This document shows, piece after piece, positions 60,531-64,000 of a stretch of 64,000 bases of DNA. This DNA comes from Amborella trichopoda. Taxonomy: Eukaryota > Streptophyta > Magnoliopsida > Amborellales > Amborellaceae. The stretch spans positions 4,348,798 through 4,412,797 of the forward strand of contig NW_006499435.1 of the NCBI RefSeq assembly GCF_000471905.2. The letters run 5' to 3'. The notes under the pieces were generated by a model that did no database searches, was not told the origin of the DNA, and saw nothing but the letters and a program-made list of their open reading frames with translations. Both the position numbers and the translations under genes were made by a program. The first letter of the stretch is position 1. Each line of letters opens with the position of its first letter.

Positions 60531-60601
60531 GTCAGAAGATTGGTATTATGTCTGCTCGACATTTTTTTGAAGTTGTTATAACTTTGTTGTTGTGGTTTTA
60601 G

Positions 60602-61574
60602 ATAAGGGAAAGTCTAAAACCGGAACTAGTTTTGAAAAATATCGCAATGATAACTTTTTGCAAACCACTTAAAAAGTAGCTCTAGATTTGAAAAGCAGGA
60701 ATCTTTATCTTGTACGGAAATAATGATGATATAAAGGGGGCTGAAGAGATGCATGTCTTCATCCATCTTCTCTACCGAATGCCAAAATGCATCCTTTCAG
60801 TAAATTTTCTAAATTGACTTGATTGAATGTTCAATCCATGTGTCGTATGATTTTATCATGTGTACCTCACAATACAAACCATACTGTGCATCTCGTTCTT
60901 GTGTCTCATGCCCATACATTGCTAGGTAGTAAGAGCCTCCTCATAGGGATGTCTTCTGATATCCCCAATGTTAGAGAATTCCATAGGCAGTGCCTAGGTG
61001 CTGAGAGTTCTGGGCCGCCTACGGGCCTAAAGATGTGGGTGCCAAAATGGTTTATTTTCTTTCAGGGTTTGGTTAAATACCAAAACCCCCCTGGATATGA
61101 GTTACAAACTTATATTACAGTTATAAAAGCTAAAAAAGAAAAAAAGAAAAAAAGAAAAAAAGAAAAAAAGAAAAAAGAAAAGCAAACATGCTTCCAGTGA
61201 CCCAATGTTTGATAAAATGATAAAAATATTAAAGTTTCGAGTCTGAACAAAAAGCATCCAATGTTTCAACTTTCAAACAAGCACGATGAACTAAATAAGT
61301 CACAATCCATAAAGGTAACTGAGTTTCATCAATCATCATCTCGCTATATCTTGGCCCCTTCCACCACCAGATGCATCTGAATCTGATTACGCTAGGCCGT
61401 CATCATCAGAGACTCAGAGTCATCCTCTTCCTCCACATACTGCTTATCTTCCTGTGTCCCTTCTGAATCTGCCTCTTCCTCATCTAATAATGTCATGGGC
61501 TTCTTCTCGCTTGATTGTGATCTTCTGGCTTGTGAAGGGCTTTGGGATAAACCTGCAGCTTCTTGAATTTGGCT
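60602..61574. other. Downstream of FtsH: no gene seen
   Basis: No sequence resembling the expected FtsH C-terminal exon was found. 61132-61182 is an A-rich microsatellite of AAAAAAG-type units. 61330-61570 is the trailing part of the transposase remnant region, encoding only acidic low-complexity sequence on the minus strand. Confidence 0.45.
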
Positions 61575-63700
61575 TCAGGTTAAGTCCTCTCTAAGGAAGA
61601 CTTCGTGATCATCTTCATTATCTACCGTGCAATCACTGTTATCATCCATGTGCTTGAGCTCAATGGGGTCAATTTCATATCTCTCCATGTAACGCTCCTT
61701 CGACTTTTGGTTGAATTGCACATACACGTGGTTATTCATCTTTTTCTTTTCTAGCCTATTCCTCTTCTATGTATGCACCTTTGTCAATTGTCAAATATTT
61801 GATACTTTGAAATATGTACTCTTAGTATCTAAATACAATACGTTATGTTAAAAAATGCAAAGTTGATGTAAAAATTCCAAAGTTAGTATGTAGTAATCTA
61901 CCATTTCGGATGAGCTGAAGTTGCACTCGCAATGAGCTACAAGTCAAGTTAAGAATGCGGGTAGCCATCTGTCGTAGGTCATGGGTTGATCCACCATAAC
62001 TTTGCCCACCATGAAGCTAGAAAATAGATAAAAAACAGAATGAGAATAGGACTTGAAACTCAGAGAAAACTTGAACATAGAGATTAGAGAATACTTTTAA
62101 GAATTTGATCATTAAATCTTACTTGCAAAAATCTGTCCTTTGCCTAACTGCCAATTCTGAGCTAAGTGACCCTTCAGATAACCTATACTTTTCGAGATCA
62201 GTAGAGACTCTATCTTGTACATCTGGTATGAGACTCATGGTGCACTGATATATCGCTGCCATGAAGCAATTCCAAGTCCGCACTTCTTGGTCAGCATAGA
62301 AGTATTTAGGGTTAAGAAAATACCCTGGAAGAGGCAAGGGCCTCTCCTCTCCAAGTGCTTATCCCACTTGTGACTTGTCATCCATTATTTTCGAGAATGG
62401 GGCATACCCATCTGCTTCATTGTTTAATTTAATCTTTATCTCCTCTGTGGCTATCTTCACTGCCTTATAAATATACCCCATGGGTGGTTCCTTTTCCCTA
62501 TCCACCATTCTCAGCACTTCCACAAATGGGCCCATGGCAGCAATGGCGAATTTGACTAATATTTACAACCTTAGTCAACATTTCTCAAAAAAATAGTATT
62601 TACAACCTCCTTCCTCTTACTAGTTTTGGACCACTTGCTTTTGGTCCATTCCTCTGAAACAAACATTTTTCTGAGCTTTAATGTTTTGGCTCTGAGTAGA
62701 GTGTAGGCAAAGAAATGCAGTGGCAAATCTTGTAGTCCCAAGCCTAAGCAACTCCTTCTTGTCTGTGTATTTCCTCATGAGGGCCAATACCTATTTACAT
62801 AAGCATAAAGAACACTAAGTTAGTAACTTATTAGTAGCTTATTACTTAGTAATTTAATATTATGAAAAAAAAAAAAACTAGTTGTAAAATGTAATGTGAA
62901 AAGATATAATTGACTTATCCAGGTATGGCTATATCTGAACACCAATACTTTCCTTACTTCGATGAGGGTATTTTGAATTGTGCTCTTCTTTGCAAAGGCC
63001 TCAAGCATAAGGTCAATACAATGTGCTGCGAATGGTGTCCAAAAAGTATGGGTACATGCGCACGGCGCACTTGTGCACCATACGATTTGCCCCACGTTCC
63101 CCCAAACACGTGCGAAAGAAGTGCCACTAAATTGCCCTCCGTACGAAGTTTTGGATACATGTGCAAACCGTGCCGGTTTTTTGCACGCAATTATGGCAGC
63201 TTGTGCACACTTGTGCACCATACGATTTGCCCCACGTTCCCCAAACACGTGTGGCCTCTTGCTTATCAATAAACAACATGCAACCAAATCCGTGACTACT
63301 TGAACCACATACTCTTCCCCCACCTCATCTATAATCTTATCCGCAGCTTCAAAAATGAATTATGCATCATGAACCTTATCAGATGCATCTATAGAGCTAA
63401 GGAACATGTCCGTAAGGGACAATTACCCATAAAGTTCATAATATTGTGGCTCTTTCTGTCACTCCATAAATCTGTCATTATTGTCACCCTTTATGTCCCC
63501 CATTTGTCCTTATGTGTCTTCATGTACATATTTGTAATCGCGAGTTCCTTTTTTAGCAAGGGACCTTCAACTCATATAGACTTGGGGCTTATACCCAAGC
63601 CCATACTGATGGATAGCCTCACACTTGACTTGGAAGCTCTTACAAGTGATTGCATTGAATGGAATTCCATTCTTATGAAACCATCAAAGCCACATACTGA
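61575..63700 (-). pseudogene. Decayed hAT transposase (DUF659 type)
   Basis: Minus-strand fragments keep the order of DUF659/hAT-dimerisation transposases. YGLGYKP near 63.62 kb is followed by TIMTDLWSDRKSHNIMNF (about 63.48 kb), EEYVVQVVTD and KRPHVF, WTPFAAHCIDLMLEAFAKK (63.04-62.98 kb), MRKYTDKKELLRLGTTRFAT (about 62.8 kb), KMFVSEEWTKSKW, FVEVLRMVDREKEPPMGYIY (about 62.5 kb), GYFLNPKYFYADQEV (62.32 kb), and near the end KRNRLEKKKMNNHVYVQF (61.75 kb) and DPIELKHMDD. Several frame changes and in-frame stops separate these pieces (for example near 63.4, 62.72 and 62.35 kb), so no active enzyme is made. A probable intron lies at about 62.81-62.93 kb. Element ends and target duplication were not identified. 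Confidence 0.85.
63042..63242 (-). repeat. 201-bp in-frame insertion within the transposase remnant
   Basis: In relatives the motif KRPH(V/I)(F/Y)WTPCAAHC is continuous. Here 67 extra codons without a stop separate HVF from WTPFAAHC. The insertion is more GC-rich than its surroundings. It contains a 43-44-bp segment twice (63069-63112 and 63209-63251, differing by one C) at 140-bp spacing; the segment includes TTGTGCACCATACGATTTGC. Confidence 0.7.
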
Positions 63701-63774
63701 GACTCTCTAATCCCTATTCTCCTCCTTAAAGTGTGATGCCGGGAGAAAAAATAATTATAATAAAAATAAAACAA

Positions 63775-63875
63775 TGGGTGAGAGACTATACCCTCTCTCA
63801 AGGTTTGCAAGGGAATCCACCCCCAACGAGAGAATATACCCTCTCTCAGGATCTGCAAGGGGAATCCACCCCATA
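63775..63875. repeat. Two tandem ~50-bp units
   Basis: GAGAGACTATACCCTCTCTC and GAGAGAATATACCCTCTCTC head two units. Each continues 'tctgcaagggaatccacccc' with minor changes. A TTTAAATA word follows near 63950. It may be part of a transposon end; nothing more can be said. Confidence 0.6.
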
Positions 63876-64000
63876 AACAGTCTTTTCACAAGACCAAATT
63901 TTACTCAATTTTAATCTCTGATCCTTTACAATGAAGGGACATCTCCCTTTAAATAGACTTTGAGAAAAAAAAAAAAAAACACTCTATCTCGCGTACCATC

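Noticed and set aside
63300..63710. 136-aa open frame on the plus strand
   Set aside because: It is antisense to transposase remnants (TIMTDLWSDRKSHNIMNF, YGLGYKP) on the minus strand.

Overview
This is a window of plant nuclear DNA: AT-rich, with spliced genes (GT-AG introns) separated by long stretches packed with small DNA transposons. It holds three protein-coding genes that can be reconstructed exon by exon, plus one broken transposase gene. The proteins are plant-specific: a jasmonate receptor, a chloroplast FtsH and a plant proline-rich protein. The species cannot be fixed from sequence alone. An early-diverging flowering plant assembled from homopolymer-error-prone reads would fit, but that is inference. 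Two runs of N (24907-25189 and 51416-51591) show this is a draft scaffold.

Layout. 1-8177: intergenic DNA with transposon copies, including a hAT element (3711-4246) nested in an older Mutator-type MITE, then the region downstream of the first gene. 8178-13402, minus strand: a COI1 orthologue (F-box/LRR jasmonate co-receptor, three exons, 590 aa) with two small transposons in its 3.1-kb first intron. 14.6-37.1 kb: 22 kb with no credible gene, made largely of three MITE families, a 1-kb element carrying an array of 19-bp palindromes, and short tandem repeats. 37137-45980, minus strand: a five-exon plant-specific proline/serine-rich protein of unknown function, with one intronic SINE, one intronic MITE and two apparent single-base homopolymer frameshifts. 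46.8-53.1 kb: repeat-rich intergenic DNA. 54125-60530, plus strand: a chloroplast FtsH protease of the FTSH7/FTSH9 type, twelve exons recognised, with the last short C-terminal exon not found. 61.6-63.7 kb, minus strand: a decayed DUF659-type hAT transposase gene with an in-frame 201-bp insertion.

The three cellular genes have no obvious functional link: hormone perception through an SCF ubiquitin ligase, an unknown proline-rich protein, and thylakoid or envelope proteolysis. They are simply neighbours. The most informative part of the window is the transposon record. Several families of small elements have exact 9-bp target-site duplications and terminal inverted repeats, which assigns them to the Mutator group, and they nest inside one another, giving a relative order of insertion. 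I did not find a convincing new multi-gene system.
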